A DNA stretch of 64,000 nt. It comes from JAFECT01 sp964432415. GTDB lineage: Bacteria > Pseudomonadota > Alphaproteobacteria > Caulobacterales > Caulobacteraceae. Where the stretch lies: assembly GCA_964432415.1 (NCBI GenBank), contig CAYSNW010000004.1:1-64000 (forward strand). The letters run 5' to 3'. Under the pieces are notes generated by a model, which had not been told where the DNA came from, made no database searches, and saw nothing but the letters and a program-made list of their open reading frames with translations. The translations under genes were made by a program, and so were the position numbers. Below are positions 18,087-26,794 of this stretch, in pieces. The first letter of the stretch is position 1; each line of letters opens with the position of its first letter.

Positions 18087-20150
18087 ATGCCAATCGCCAA
18101 GGTCAACGGCGTCGAGGTCGAGTTCGAGCCCGGGATGACGGTCCTGCAGGTGGCCGAGCGTGCGGGCGAGGAGATTCCGCGCTTCTGCTACCACGAGCGG
18201 CTGTCCATCGCCGGCAACTGCCGCATGTGCCTGGTCGAGGTGAAGCCCGGGCCGCCGAAGCCGCAGGCGTCCTGCGCGCTGCCGGCCGCGGAAGGCCAGG
18301 AGATCTTCACCAACACGCCGATGGTCAAGAAGGCCCGCGAAGGGGTGATGGAGTTCCTGCTCATCAACCACCCGCTCGACTGCCCGATCTGCGACCAGGG
18401 CGGGGAGTGCGACCTGCAGGACCAGTCGCTCTACTACGGCCGCGACGGCTCGCGTTACCGCGAGAACAAGCGCGCGGTCGAAGAGAAGTACATGGGTCCC
18501 ACGATCAAGACGATCATGACCCGCTGCATCCAGTGCACGCGCTGCGTCCGCTTCGTCTCCGAGGTCGCCGGCACGCCCGAGATCGGCATGATCGCGCGCG
18601 GCGAAGACGCCGAGATCACCACCTACCTGGAGCACGCCCTGACCTCGGAGCTGTCCGGCAACGTCAACGACCTGTGCCCGGTGGGCGCGCTCACCCACCG
18701 GCCCTGGGCCTTCAACTACCGCCCGTGGGAGCTGAAGAAGACCGAGACCATCGACGTGATGGATGCGCTGGGCGCCAACATCCGCGCCGACGCGCGCGGC
18801 GCCGAGGTCATGCGGGTGCTGCCCCGCATCAACGAGGCCATCAACGAGGAGTGGCTGGACGACAAATCGCGCTATGCCGTCGACGGCCTGATGCGCCAGC
18901 GGCTGGACAAGCCCTATCTGCGCAAGGGCAAGACCCTTGAGCCCGCCACCTGGGCCCAGGCCCTGGGCGCCACAGCCGAACTTCTGTCCAAGACCGCGCC
19001 CGAGCGGATCGGCGTCATCGCCGGCGACCTGCAGGACGCGGAGTCGATGAAGGCGACGCTGGATCTGTTCCGCAGCCTCGGCGTCAAGAACATCGACTGC
19101 CGCCAGGACGGCGCGGCCATCGGCGGCGGGGCGAGGGCAGGGTACCTGTTCAACTCCACCATCGCCGGCATCGAACAGGCCGACGCCCTGCTGCTGATCG
19201 GGACCAATCCCCGCCTCGAGGCGCCGGTGCTCAACGCCCGCATCCGCAAGAGCTGGCTCAACGGCACGCTGAAGGTCGGCCTCATCGGCGAACGCGCCGA
19301 CCTGACCTACCCCTACGAGTACCTCGGCCACGGCACGGGAACCCTGAAGGCCGCCGGCCGCAACGCGTTTTCCGACGCGATGAAGAACGCCAAGGCCCCG
19401 GCCGTGATCGTGGGCATGGGCGCCCTGGCCCGTCCGGATGGCTCAACCGTGCTGAAGATGGCCGCCGACCTCGCCGCCAAGTTCGGCGTCGTGCGGGAGG
19501 GCTGGAACGGCTTCAACGTCCTGCACACGGCCGCCGCCCGCGTCGGCGGCCTGGACATGGGCTTCCTGCCAGGGGACGGGGGACTGTCGACGAAGCAGAT
19601 CATCGAAGCCGCCGGCAAGGGCGATCTGGACGTGGTCTTCCTTCTGGGCGCGGACGAGATCGACACCCGGGCGCTGGGCAAGGCCAAGGTCATCTATCTG
19701 GGCACCCACGGCGACAACGGCGCCCACCGCGCCGATGTGATCCTTCCGGGCGCGGCCTACACCGAAAAGCCGGGCACCTACGTCAACACCGAAGGCCGAG
19801 TGCAGACCGCCGAACGCGCGGTGTTCACCAAGGGCGACGCCAAGGAAGACTGGACCATCCTGCGCGCCCTGTCGGAGCTGCTTGGCAAGACCCTGCCGTA
19901 CGACTCGATCGCCGCCCTGCGTGAGAAGCTGATGGCCGACCACCCGACCTTCGGCCAGATCGACTGGGTCGCGGGTCCCGCCACCGGCCTCGACCTGGGC
20001 AAGCTGGGCGCCAAGGGCGACGTCGTGGACGCGCCGCTGGAAAGCCCGATCAAGGACTTCTACCTGACCAACCCCATCGCGCGCGCCAGCGTGACCATGG
20101 CCGAATGCTCGGCCATCCGGACCAAGGCGCCCGCCCTGGCCGCCGAGTGA
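18087..20150 (+). CDS. nuoG: NADH-quinone oxidoreductase subunit G
   Basis: 687 residues of the 75-kDa subunit. An N-terminal [2Fe-2S] ferredoxin domain (CYHERLSIAGNCRMC), the His-coordinated cluster region HPLDCPICDQGGECDLQD, the N4 cluster RCIQCTRCVRF with NDLCPVGAL, and a C-terminal molybdopterin-oxidoreductase-like domain without molybdenum ligands are all in order. It lacks the extra N7 cluster region of E. coli, as is normal for alphaproteobacterial and mitochondrial forms. The stop TGA shares its A with the nuoH ATG. Confidence 0.97.
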   Translation: MPIAKVNGVEVEFEPGMTVLQVAERAGEEIPRFCYHERLSIAGNCRMCLVEVKPGPPKPQASCALPAAEGQEIFTNTPMVKKAREGVMEFLLINHPLDCPICDQGGECDLQDQSLYYGRDGSRYRENKRAVEEKYMGPTIKTIMTRCIQCTRCVRFVSEVAGTPEIGMIARGEDAEITTYLEHALTSELSGNVNDLCPVGALTHRPWAFNYRPWELKKTETIDVMDALGANIRADARGAEVMRVLPRINEAINEEWLDDKSRYAVDGLMRQRLDKPYLRKGKTLEPATWAQALGATAELLSKTAPERIGVIAGDLQDAESMKATLDLFRSLGVKNIDCRQDGAAIGGGARAGYLFNSTIAGIEQADALLLIGTNPRLEAPVLNARIRKSWLNGTLKVGLIGERADLTYPYEYLGHGTGTLKAAGRNAFSDAMKNAKAPAVIVGMGALARPDGSTVLKMAADLAAKFGVVREGWNGFNVLHTAAARVGGLDMGFLPGDGGLSTKQIIEAAGKGDLDVVFLLGADEIDTRALGKAKVIYLGTHGDNGAHRADVILPGAAYTEKPGTYVNTEGRVQTAERAVFTKGDAKEDWTILRALSELLGKTLPYDSIAALREKLMADHPTFGQIDWVAGPATGLDLGKLGAKGDVVDAPLESPIKDFYLTNPIARASVTMAECSAIRTKAPALAAE

Positions 20151-21388
20151 TGTCGATGCAGAACCAAGCCGTCGCCCGACGCACAAACTGGATCGGGATG
20201 CTGTTCGGGCTGCTGATCGCGGCCGCGGTCGCGGTGGGGGCCGTGCTCGGCGTCCGCTGGCTCTGGTCGCTCATTCCCGCCGGGTTCTGGGACAGCTCAT
20301 GGGGCTGGTTCCTGATCCACCTCGGTCAGATCGGCGCCGTGACCGTCGCAGTCCTGATCGCGCTGGCCTTCCTGCTGCTGGCCGACCGCAAGATCTGGGC
20401 GGGCATCCAGATGCGCAAGGGACCCAACGTGGTGGGGCCGTTCGGCCTGCTGCAGTCCTTCGCGGACTTCTTCAAGTTCGTGTTCAAGGAGATCGTGATC
20501 CCGGCCGGCGCCGACAAGATCGTCTTCATCCTGGCGCCCCTGATCAGCTTCATCCTGGCCTTCGCCGCCTGGTCGGCGCTGCCCTACGGCCCGGGCTGGG
20601 TGATCTCCAACATCAATGTCGGGGTCCTGTACCTCTTCGCCATCTCGTCGCTGGGCGTCTACGGCACCATCATGGGCGGCTGGGCGTCCAACTCGAAGTA
20701 CCCGTTCCTGGCGGCGCTGCGCTCCGCGGCCCAGATGGTCTCCTACGAGGTCTCGATCGGCTTCGTGATCATCACCGTGATCCTGCTGACCGGCTCGAAG
20801 CTGGCGGCGGACCACCATCCGGCCTCGATCACGGACGCCATGAACCTGCAGGCCATCGTCGGCATGCAGGGCGGCGGCTTCTGGAACTGGAACGTCTTCG
20901 GCGGCCACGGCCTGGCCGACCTGCCGCTGGCCCTGATCATGATCCCCATGGCGGTGGTCTTCTTCGTCTCGCTGCTGGCGGAGACCAACCGTCCGCCCTT
21001 CGACCTGATGGAGGCGGAGTCCGAGCTCGTGGCCGGGTTCCAGGTGGAATATTCCTCCACCCCGTACCTGCTGTTCATGATCGCCGAGTACTCCAACATC
21101 GTGCTGATGTGCGGCCTGATCTCGACCCTGTTTTTCGGCGGCTGGCAGTCGCCCTATCCGGTCCCGGGCTGGATCGAGAGCCAACCTCTGCTGGCCGGCT
21201 TCCACGGCCTGTTCTGGTTCATGGCCAAGACCATCTTCTTCTTCTGCATGGTCGCGGTGGTGAAGGGCGTGGTGCCCCGCTACCGCTACGACCAGCTGAT
21301 GCGCCTGGGCTGGAAGGTGTTCCTGCCGACGTCGCTGGTCGCCGTCGCCGTCGTCGCCGGCTGGCGCGTGTTCATGGGGGGCGCATGA
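20150..21388 (+). CDS. nuoH: NADH-quinone oxidoreductase subunit H
   Basis: 412 residues from ATG 20150, which overlaps the nuoG stop by one base; a second ATG at 20156 is possible. Eight or so membrane helices and the ND1 signatures QMRKGPNVVGPFGLLQ and AETNRPPFDLMEAESELV (acidic loop lining the quinone channel) are clear, followed by GFQVEYSS. The C-terminal DQLMRLGWKVFLP is typical. A lipoprotein gene starts within its stop codon. Confidence 0.97.
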   Translation: MSMQNQAVARRTNWIGMLFGLLIAAAVAVGAVLGVRWLWSLIPAGFWDSSWGWFLIHLGQIGAVTVAVLIALAFLLLADRKIWAGIQMRKGPNVVGPFGLLQSFADFFKFVFKEIVIPAGADKIVFILAPLISFILAFAAWSALPYGPGWVISNINVGVLYLFAISSLGVYGTIMGGWASNSKYPFLAALRSAAQMVSYEVSIGFVIITVILLTGSKLAADHHPASITDAMNLQAIVGMQGGGFWNWNVFGGHGLADLPLALIMIPMAVVFFVSLLAETNRPPFDLMEAESELVAGFQVEYSSTPYLLFMIAEYSNIVLMCGLISTLFFGGWQSPYPVPGWIESQPLLAGFHGLFWFMAKTIFFFCMVAVVKGVVPRYRYDQLMRLGWKVFLPTSLVAVAVVAGWRVFMGGA

Positions 21389-21591
21389 GGGCGCTGCTGA
21401 TCCCGTTGACCCTGCTTTCGCTCGGCGGCTGCGCAGCCATGCCGTGGGAGCCGCGCGACGCCGACGGTTCGGCCCAGGACGCCCGCCGCGACGCCGAGGC
21501 CCGCTGCCCCGGCGGCCACGCGGTGGTGCGCAACGGCGCCGACGGCCGCTCGGCAGGCGACTACGAATGCCGGCGGGAGCGCCCGCGGTGA
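21385..21591 (+). CDS. Small lipoprotein between nuoH and nuoI
   Basis: 68 residues overlapping the nuoH stop (ATGA). A short signal sequence ends in the lipobox LSLGGC, so Cys17 would be lipidated; the mature part is about 50 hydrophilic residues with two further cysteines (ARCPGG and YECRRE), possibly a disulfide. No family was recognised. It is probably a periplasmic lipoprotein co-expressed with complex I. Confidence 0.72.
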   Translation: MRALLIPLTLLSLGGCAAMPWEPRDADGSAQDARRDAEARCPGGHAVVRNGADGRSAGDYECRRERPR

Positions 21592-21821
21592 CCACCTTCG
21601 TCTACGAGTACCCGGACGGACAGGAGCCGGCCTACTGGATCCATGAGGGACAGTGGGTGCTGACCTGGCCCAAGGGCGCCAAGCGTTTCTTCCGCAAGGG
21701 CGGCTACTGGCATCCGTTCCCGGCCGGAGGCCCGCCGGTTATGCGCGAGCACGAGAACTTCATCTACGACTACCCAACCGCGCCCGAACCGCGCTTCTAC
21801 CTTCGTGAGGTCGACCAATGA
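21588..21821 (+). CDS. 77-residue aromatic protein with an internal repeat, between nuoH and nuoI
   Basis: Starts at GTG 21588 overlapping the lipoprotein stop (an ATG at 21567 would add seven residues). The two ends match each other: FVYEYPDGQEPAYWI near the start and FIYDYPTAPEPRFYL near the finish, around a basic core KGAKRFFRKGGYWHPF. Very rich in Tyr, Trp, Phe and Pro; no signal peptide or membrane helix. It overlaps nuoI by four bases. No known family was recognised; it may be a cytoplasmic or membrane-surface accessory to complex I. Confidence 0.72.
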   Translation: MTTFVYEYPDGQEPAYWIHEGQWVLTWPKGAKRFFRKGGYWHPFPAGGPPVMREHENFIYDYPTAPEPRFYLREVDQ

Positions 21822-22306
21822 GGCGCATCGCCCAGGCCGTCAAAGGCGCCATGCTGCTCGACATCCTCGGGGCCTTCGGCCTCGCGGCCAAGTACATGCT
21901 CAAGCCGAAATCGACGATCAACTACCCGTTCGAGCGCAACCCGCAGTCGCCCCGCTTCCGCGGCGAGCACGCCCTGCGCCGCTATCCGAACGGCGAGGAG
22001 CGCTGCATCGCCTGCAAACTCTGCGAGGCGATCTGCCCGGCCAACTGCATCACCATCGAGGCCGAGCCCCGCGCCGACGGCAGCCGCCGCACCACGCGTT
22101 ACGACATCGACATGACGCGCTGCATCTACTGCGGCTACTGCCAGGAAGCCTGTCCGGTGGACGCCATCGTGGAGGGGCCGAACCTGGAGTTCGCCACCGA
22201 GACGCGCGAGGAGCTGTTCTACGACAAGGCCAAGCTGCTCGAGAACGGCGACCGCTGGGAGCGCGAGATCGCCAAGGCGCTGGCGATGGACGCGCCGTAT
22301 CGGTAG
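21818..22306 (+). CDS. nuoI: NADH-quinone oxidoreductase subunit I
   Basis: 162 residues (TYKY homologue) carrying clusters N6a and N6b. The two 4Fe-4S motifs CIACKLCEAICPANC and CIYCGYCQEACPVDA are perfect; the N-terminal helix and FRGEHALRRYPNGEERC precede them. It is the last gene of the first nuo block: nuoJ, usually next, is 9.6 kb away. A palindromic repeat begins 20 bases after its stop. Confidence 0.98.
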   Translation: MRRIAQAVKGAMLLDILGAFGLAAKYMLKPKSTINYPFERNPQSPRFRGEHALRRYPNGEERCIACKLCEAICPANCITIEAEPRADGSRRTTRYDIDMTRCIYCGYCQEACPVDAIVEGPNLEFATETREELFYDKAKLLENGDRWEREIAKALAMDAPYR

Positions 22307-22326
22307 GGGCGATGGGGCGGCCCTCC

Positions 22327-22466
22327 AATTCCTCCCCTTGAGGGGAGGGGGACCGCCGAAGGCGGTGGAGGGGCCTTGGCCGGATGAAGTCCACACCGTT
22401 GTTTCAGCTGGAGTAAGCCCCTCCACCAAACTTCGTTTGGTCCCCCTCCCCTGAAGGGGAGGAATT
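22327..22466. repeat. Palindromic element, family B (CCTCCCC), copy 1
   Basis: 140 bp bounded by AATTCCTCCCCTT and its complement AGGGGAGGAATT. Each end contains an outer hairpin (CTCCCCTtgAGGGGAG) and an inner one: ACCGCC-gaa-GGCGGT on the left, ACCAAAC-ttc-GTTTGGT on the right. The interior is nearly identical, in the same orientation, to copy 2 at 26655-26794. It lies between convergent nuoI and the hybrid kinase gene and may terminate both. Confidence 0.85.
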
Positions 22467-22472
22467 AGGGGC

Positions 22473-24254
22473 TCAGGCTACAGCCGCGTGGACGACCGGC
22501 CCCGCCGAGCCCACCCGGTCGAGCAGCTGCGACAGGACGGCGAAGTCCACCGGCTTTTCCAGATAAGCGTCGGCGCCGGCTTCGAAGCCGGCCTTGTGGT
22601 CCTCGGGCCGGATCGCGGCGCTGACGATGGCCACGGGCATGTCGCGGGCGGGACCGTCGAATTCGCGCAGCGCCCGGGTGGCGGTCAGGCCGTCCATCAC
22701 CGGCATGTTCACGTCCATCAGCGCCAGGTCGAAGCGCTCCACCGCGAGGATCTCCAGGGCTATGGCTCCGTTCTCCGCCGAGGCGGTCCGGTGGCCCGCC
22801 GACTGCAGGAAGCGCTCCAGGATCATCCGGTTGACGGGATGGTCCTCCACGATCAGCACCCGCAGGGGCTGGGCTTCCGAGATGGAATCCGGCGTCTCGG
22901 CGGTCTCGGCAAGGGCCGCTTCCGGTTCAGCGGCGTCACAGGGGAATTCGAAGACGAACACCGATCCGCCATTCGCCGCCGGCGCGCAGGCGAGGTCGCC
23001 CCCCATCAGCCGGGCGAGCTTGCGTGAGATGGGAAGACCCAGCCCCGCGCCGCCGAAACGGCGGGTCACCGAGGCGTCGATCTGGGCGAAGCTCTGGAAG
23101 ATGCTTTCCCGGTGCGCCTCGGGCACCCCCAGGCCGGTGTCCGCGACCGTTATGCATAGACGGCCCCCGGCCGGATCCGGCGCGACCCGCAGGGTGACCG
23201 CGCCGGCCTCGGTGAATTTCACGGCGTTGGAGAGCAGGTTCTGCACCACCTGGCAGACCCGTGCGGGGTCGGCCACGATCCGCTGCGGCGTCGAGGCGTC
23301 GATCTCGACCGAGAAGGTCAGGCCCCTGGCGCGGGCGCCGCTCTCCCAGACCCGGGCCGAGCGGCCGATCAGTTCGCGCAGGTCCACGGTCTCGGGCTCG
23401 AGCTTGAGGCGGCCGCTCTTGGCCTGGGTCAGGTCGATGATGTCGTTGAGCAGCACCAGCAGCGACTGGGCCGAGCGCGTGATCACCCCGACATAGTCCT
23501 GTTGGGTGGCGTCCAGGCGGGTGCCGGCCAGCAGCTGTCCGGCGCCGATCACCCCGTTCATGGGCGTGCGCAGCTCGTGGCTGATCATGGCGACGAAGGA
23601 GGCCTTGGCCCGCTCGCCGGCGCGGGCGTGATCGCGTTCCTCCTCCAGGTTCTCGATCAGCTGGGCCTGGCGGTCGTCGATCTGGTTGAGGGTCTGCTGG
23701 GTCATCCAGCCGCGCAGCATCCGGCCGGTGATGTGCAGGCACCAGACGCCCTCGCAGGCGAGGGCGGGCAAGAACATCGGGCCGCTCCACAGCCGGGTCA
23801 GGAACCAGGCGGCGACCAGGGCGAAGGGCGAGGTGGCGATCAGCGCCAGTCGGGGCCAGATCTGGAAGTGTCCGATGCCCACGCCCCAGAGGATGTGCAG
23901 CAGCACGAAGCCCATCGGGATGGCGAAGGCGGAGTCGCCGTTCCAGGCCAGCACCGGGGCCACGGCCCAGATCGCCTCGTTGATCACCACGATGGCCATG
24001 AAGCGGGCGCTACGGCGCTTGCCGCGCGTCGTGCGCGCGTCGGTCTGCTCGCGCCGCTCGGCGGCGCTGCGCACCAGGCCGATGGCCGTGACCGCGCCGA
24101 TCCAGAGCAGGGCCATCCAGAACGGGACCACTGTGGCGAGACAGGTGGTGAAGCCCGCGGCGGCGACGAAGCGGAACCACTGGGTGCGGACCATAGTCGC
24201 CAGCGGGGCTTCCGGGGCGCCGGAGTTGGCGTTTTCTCGGAAACGAAGCGTCAT
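22473..24254 (-). CDS. Hybrid sensor histidine kinase/response regulator
   Basis: About 593 residues from ATG 24254; no good ribosome site is visible there, so the start is uncertain. Five to six membrane helices fill residues 28-170, with no periplasmic sensor domain (MASE-like layout). A coiled coil near 190-215 leads to the dimerisation domain, with phosphoacceptor H226 in MISHELRTPMNG, then the N box NLLSNAVKF, G1 VADTGLGVPE and GGAGLGLPISRKL. The C-terminal receiver contains VEDHPVNR, phosphorylatable D514 in LMDVNMPVMDG and EKP. Hybrid kinases of this type usually feed a phosphotransfer protein; no partner is adjacent. It is the first gene of the block separating nuoI from nuoJ. Confidence 0.9.
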   Translation of the reverse strand: MTLRFRENANSGAPEAPLATMVRTQWFRFVAAAGFTTCLATVVPFWMALLWIGAVTAIGLVRSAAERREQTDARTTRGKRRSARFMAIVVINEAIWAVAPVLAWNGDSAFAIPMGFVLLHILWGVGIGHFQIWPRLALIATSPFALVAAWFLTRLWSGPMFLPALACEGVWCLHITGRMLRGWMTQQTLNQIDDRQAQLIENLEEERDHARAGERAKASFVAMISHELRTPMNGVIGAGQLLAGTRLDATQQDYVGVITRSAQSLLVLLNDIIDLTQAKSGRLKLEPETVDLRELIGRSARVWESGARARGLTFSVEIDASTPQRIVADPARVCQVVQNLLSNAVKFTEAGAVTLRVAPDPAGGRLCITVADTGLGVPEAHRESIFQSFAQIDASVTRRFGGAGLGLPISRKLARLMGGDLACAPAANGGSVFVFEFPCDAAEPEAALAETAETPDSISEAQPLRVLIVEDHPVNRMILERFLQSAGHRTASAENGAIALEILAVERFDLALMDVNMPVMDGLTATRALREFDGPARDMPVAIVSAAIRPEDHKAGFEAGADAYLEKPVDFAVLSQLLDRVGSAGPVVHAAVA

Positions 24255-24510
24255 CGGAGGGGCTGCCTGCGTCGTGAGGCTTTCACTCTCAACTTCAGGT
24301 CCTAACTCCCGGTGAAGAACCGGAGCCGCGACGCCTTGGCGGCGGTTCCAAGTGAATGGAATTACAGTGTTTTCCAAGACCAGGCCGGGTGATGGACGGA
24401 TTGTCGCAGTCCGAACACCAACACACTGCACGCGGCGCGAAAGTCGCGGGGCCGCCCTTGCGATGTCCTCATGTCTTTTGGCGGGCTCGCCCACCCGCTA
24501 CTAACGGGCG

Positions 24511-25275
24511 ATGAGTCCGTCTCCGATCCTTTCCGTCGAACACGTGGCCAAGGCCTATGGCGCGGTGACCGCCGTGGACGACGTGTCCTTCACCGTCGCG
24601 CCGGGCGAGATCGTGGGTCTGGTCGGGCCCAACGGGGCCGGCAAGACCACCACCATCAACATGATCCTGGGGGTGCTCGAGCCCACGCGGGGCCGCATCG
24701 AGATCGAGGGCGTGGACCTGGCGAGGGACCGTAGCCGGGCCCTGTCGCGCACCAACTTCGCCGCCGTCTATGCGCCGCTGCCGGGCAACCTGACCGTCGA
24801 GCAGAACCTCAGGGTCTTCGGGATGCTCTATTCGGTGCAGCGCCTGAGCGAGCGCGTGGACGAACTGCTCGAGGCCTACGACCTGACCCGGCTGCGCAGG
24901 CACAAGGCCGGCGTGCTGTCCTCGGGCGAGCAGACCCGCCTGTGCCTGGCCAAGGCCATGCTGAACCGGCCGCGCCTGCTGCTGCTGGACGAGCCCACGG
25001 CCTCGATCGACCCGTCCAGCGCGCGCGACATCCGCGCCGGCATCTCGGCCTTCGTCGACGCCGGCGAGTGCGGGGTGCTGTGGACCAGCCACAACATGTA
25101 CGAAGTCGAGGCGGTCTGCGACCGGGTGATGTTCATGTCCCGCGGCCGAATCCTGCTGGAGGGTGATCCCAGGACCCTGCCGCGCGAACACGGCTCGGCC
25201 AGCCTGGACGACCTGTTCGTGGCCGTGGCCCATCACAGCCTGGACAAGCCCCAGCATGCGGAGGCCGCTTCGTGA
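24511..25275 (+). CDS. ABC-2 transporter ATP-binding protein
   Basis: 254 residues. Walker A GPNGAGKTTTINM, Walker B LLLLDEPTASIDPSS and H-loop TSHNMYEVE are intact; the signature is the variant LSSGEQTRL in place of LSGGQ. The overall pattern (NodI/DrrA/YadG-like) is of exporters using a separate ABC-2 permease, here the next gene, which it overlaps by 4 bases. The substrate cannot be inferred. The gene is divergent from the hybrid kinase. Confidence 0.93.
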   Translation: MSPSPILSVEHVAKAYGAVTAVDDVSFTVAPGEIVGLVGPNGAGKTTTINMILGVLEPTRGRIEIEGVDLARDRSRALSRTNFAAVYAPLPGNLTVEQNLRVFGMLYSVQRLSERVDELLEAYDLTRLRRHKAGVLSSGEQTRLCLAKAMLNRPRLLLLDEPTASIDPSSARDIRAGISAFVDAGECGVLWTSHNMYEVEAVCDRVMFMSRGRILLEGDPRTLPREHGSASLDDLFVAVAHHSLDKPQHAEAAS

Positions 25276-26075
25276 ACGCCTCGCGCGTCGGCGCCGTCAT
25301 CCTGCGCCAGATCTATCTGCTGAGCGGCAGTCCCCAGCGCATCCTGCCCATGGTGGCCTGGGTGGCGATCGACATCGTGCTGTGGGGCTTCATCACCCGC
25401 TACCTGAACACGGTCTCGGGCTCGGGCTTCAACTTCGTGCCGCCGCTCTTGGGCGCGGTCATGCTCTGGGACTTCCTGACCCGCATGATGCAGGGGGTGA
25501 CCATGGCCTTCTTCGAGGACGTCTGGTCGCGGAATTTCCTGAACTTCTTCGCCACCCCGCTGCGTACGCCCGAGTACCTGGCCGGCCTGGTGATCACGGG
25601 GATCGCCACCAGCCTGATCGGGCTGACGGTCATGCTGATCCTGGCCTCGATGGTCTTCGGCCTGTCGATCTTCAGCTACGGCCTGGCGATCATCCCCTTC
25701 GTGATGGTGCTGTTCACCACCGGCATCGCGCTGGGCATCGCGGCGGCCGCCCTGGTGCTGCGCCTGGGACCCGCCTCGGAATGGCTGATCTGGCCGATCC
25801 CCACCATGATCGCGCCCTTCGCGGGGGTGTTCTATCCGGTCTCGGTGCTGCCGCCCTGGATGCAGGCGGTCTCCCACGTCCTGCCGCCGTCCTATGTGTT
25901 CGAAGGCCTGCGCGCCATCGTCGGCGGCAAGCCCGCGCCCTGGGATCAGCTGGCCATCGGCGGCGCCCTGGCGGTGATCTTCCTGCTCCTGGCCTGCGCC
26001 CTGTTCGCCTGGATCTACCGCTACGCCATCCGGACCGGCCTGATCGCTCGCTACAGCGCCGAGACGGTCAGCTAG
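25272..26075 (+). CDS. ABC-2 transporter permease
   Basis: 267 residues from GTG 25272, overlapping the ATPase stop. Six membrane helices and the ABC-2 layout (GFITRYLNTVSG between the first two, LVITGIATSLIGLTVML, ISVL-type FYPVSVLPPWMQAVSHVLPPSYVFEGLR near the end, cited in part) match NodJ/YadH-like permeases. With its ATPase it forms a two-gene exporter. It overlaps the convergent downstream gene by 8 bp. Confidence 0.92.
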   Translation: MNASRVGAVILRQIYLLSGSPQRILPMVAWVAIDIVLWGFITRYLNTVSGSGFNFVPPLLGAVMLWDFLTRMMQGVTMAFFEDVWSRNFLNFFATPLRTPEYLAGLVITGIATSLIGLTVMLILASMVFGLSIFSYGLAIIPFVMVLFTTGIALGIAAAALVLRLGPASEWLIWPIPTMIAPFAGVFYPVSVLPPWMQAVSHVLPPSYVFEGLRAIVGGKPAPWDQLAIGGALAVIFLLLACALFAWIYRYAIRTGLIARYSAETVS

Positions 26076-26589
26076 GGGTTTTGCGCCGGGGCGCGATCCA
26101 GGTGACCAGATCCCAAGCGTTGCGCACGCCGCAAAGCAGCACCGCCAGCAGACCGGCCGCGATCGCCTCCACCGCCCAGGACGCGCCGGCCGCCAGCGCG
26201 ATCACGGCGCCGCCCAGCAGCAGATAGACGCTCGCCGGCAGCGCCCCGTACATCCACTGGTCGGTCCAGTGGGGCGTGTTCTCGCTCCTGGCCAGCCGGC
26301 GGATGCCGACGATGGCCCAGAGCGCATTGCCCAGGCCGACCAACACGGCGCCGCCCAGCGCCAGCGCGACCAGGGCCAGCGGCTGCTTTGGCGCCAGCGC
26401 CACGGCGCTCGCGCTCAGGACGATGGTGAAATGCAGCATGGTGGGCGTCATGTAGAGGCTGGCGCCGAACATGGTCCTGTCCGGATCGCTGCTGCCGCCG
26501 GTCAGGGTGACCACCACGAACAGCAGCCCGATCAGGGCCCCGGCCGCGGAGCCGATCATCAGATAGTAGTTGTCCCAGCCGTGAAACAT
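26068..26589 (-). CDS. Four-to-five-helix membrane protein of unknown function
   Basis: 173 residues; MFHGWDNYYLMIGSAAGALIGLLFVVVTL is followed by TPTMLHFTIVLSASAVAL, ALVALALGGAVLVGLGNALWAIVG, VYLLLGGAVIALAAG and IAAGLLAVLLCGVRNAWDLVTW. The opening GSAAGALIGLLFVV occurs in several uncharacterised alphaproteobacterial membrane proteins. Its last 8 bp overlap the ABC permease on the other strand. Function unknown. Confidence 0.78.
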   Translation of the reverse strand: MFHGWDNYYLMIGSAAGALIGLLFVVVTLTGGSSDPDRTMFGASLYMTPTMLHFTIVLSASAVALAPKQPLALVALALGGAVLVGLGNALWAIVGIRRLARSENTPHWTDQWMYGALPASVYLLLGGAVIALAAGASWAVEAIAAGLLAVLLCGVRNAWDLVTWIAPRRKTPS

Positions 26590-26654
26590 CGAGGGGCTCC
26601 GGAGCGTGTGAGTCCGGAACTACCGCCCGTGCGAGAGCAGGGGAAGGGGCGCCC

Positions 26655-26794
26655 AACTCCTCCCCTTCAGGGGAGGGGAACCGCCGGAGGCGGTGGAGGG
26701 GCCTTGGCCGGATGCAGACCCCAACGTTGCTTCAACTGGAGTAAGCCCCTCCACCAAACTTCGTTTGGTCCCCCTCCCCTGAAGGGGAGGAATT
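26655..26794. repeat. Palindromic element, family B, copy 2
   Basis: 140 bp, starting AACTCCTCCCCTTC and ending GAAGGGGAGGAATT. Left inner hairpin ACCGCC-gga-GGCGGT, right inner hairpin ACCAAAC-ttc-GTTTGGT. Near-identical to copy 1 through the middle (GGGGCCTTGGCCGGATG, then ACTGGAGTAAGCCCC). Its right edge supplies the TAA stop of the downstream minus-strand gene. Confidence 0.85.

Noticed and set aside
22327..22466. Family B repeat as a CRISPR fragment
   Set aside because: There is no regular repeat-spacer spacing; copies are kilobases apart and internally palindromic.
26071..26656. 194-codon alternate minus-strand frame
   Set aside because: Out-of-frame shadow of the 173-residue membrane protein; Arg/Pro-rich and without membrane helices.
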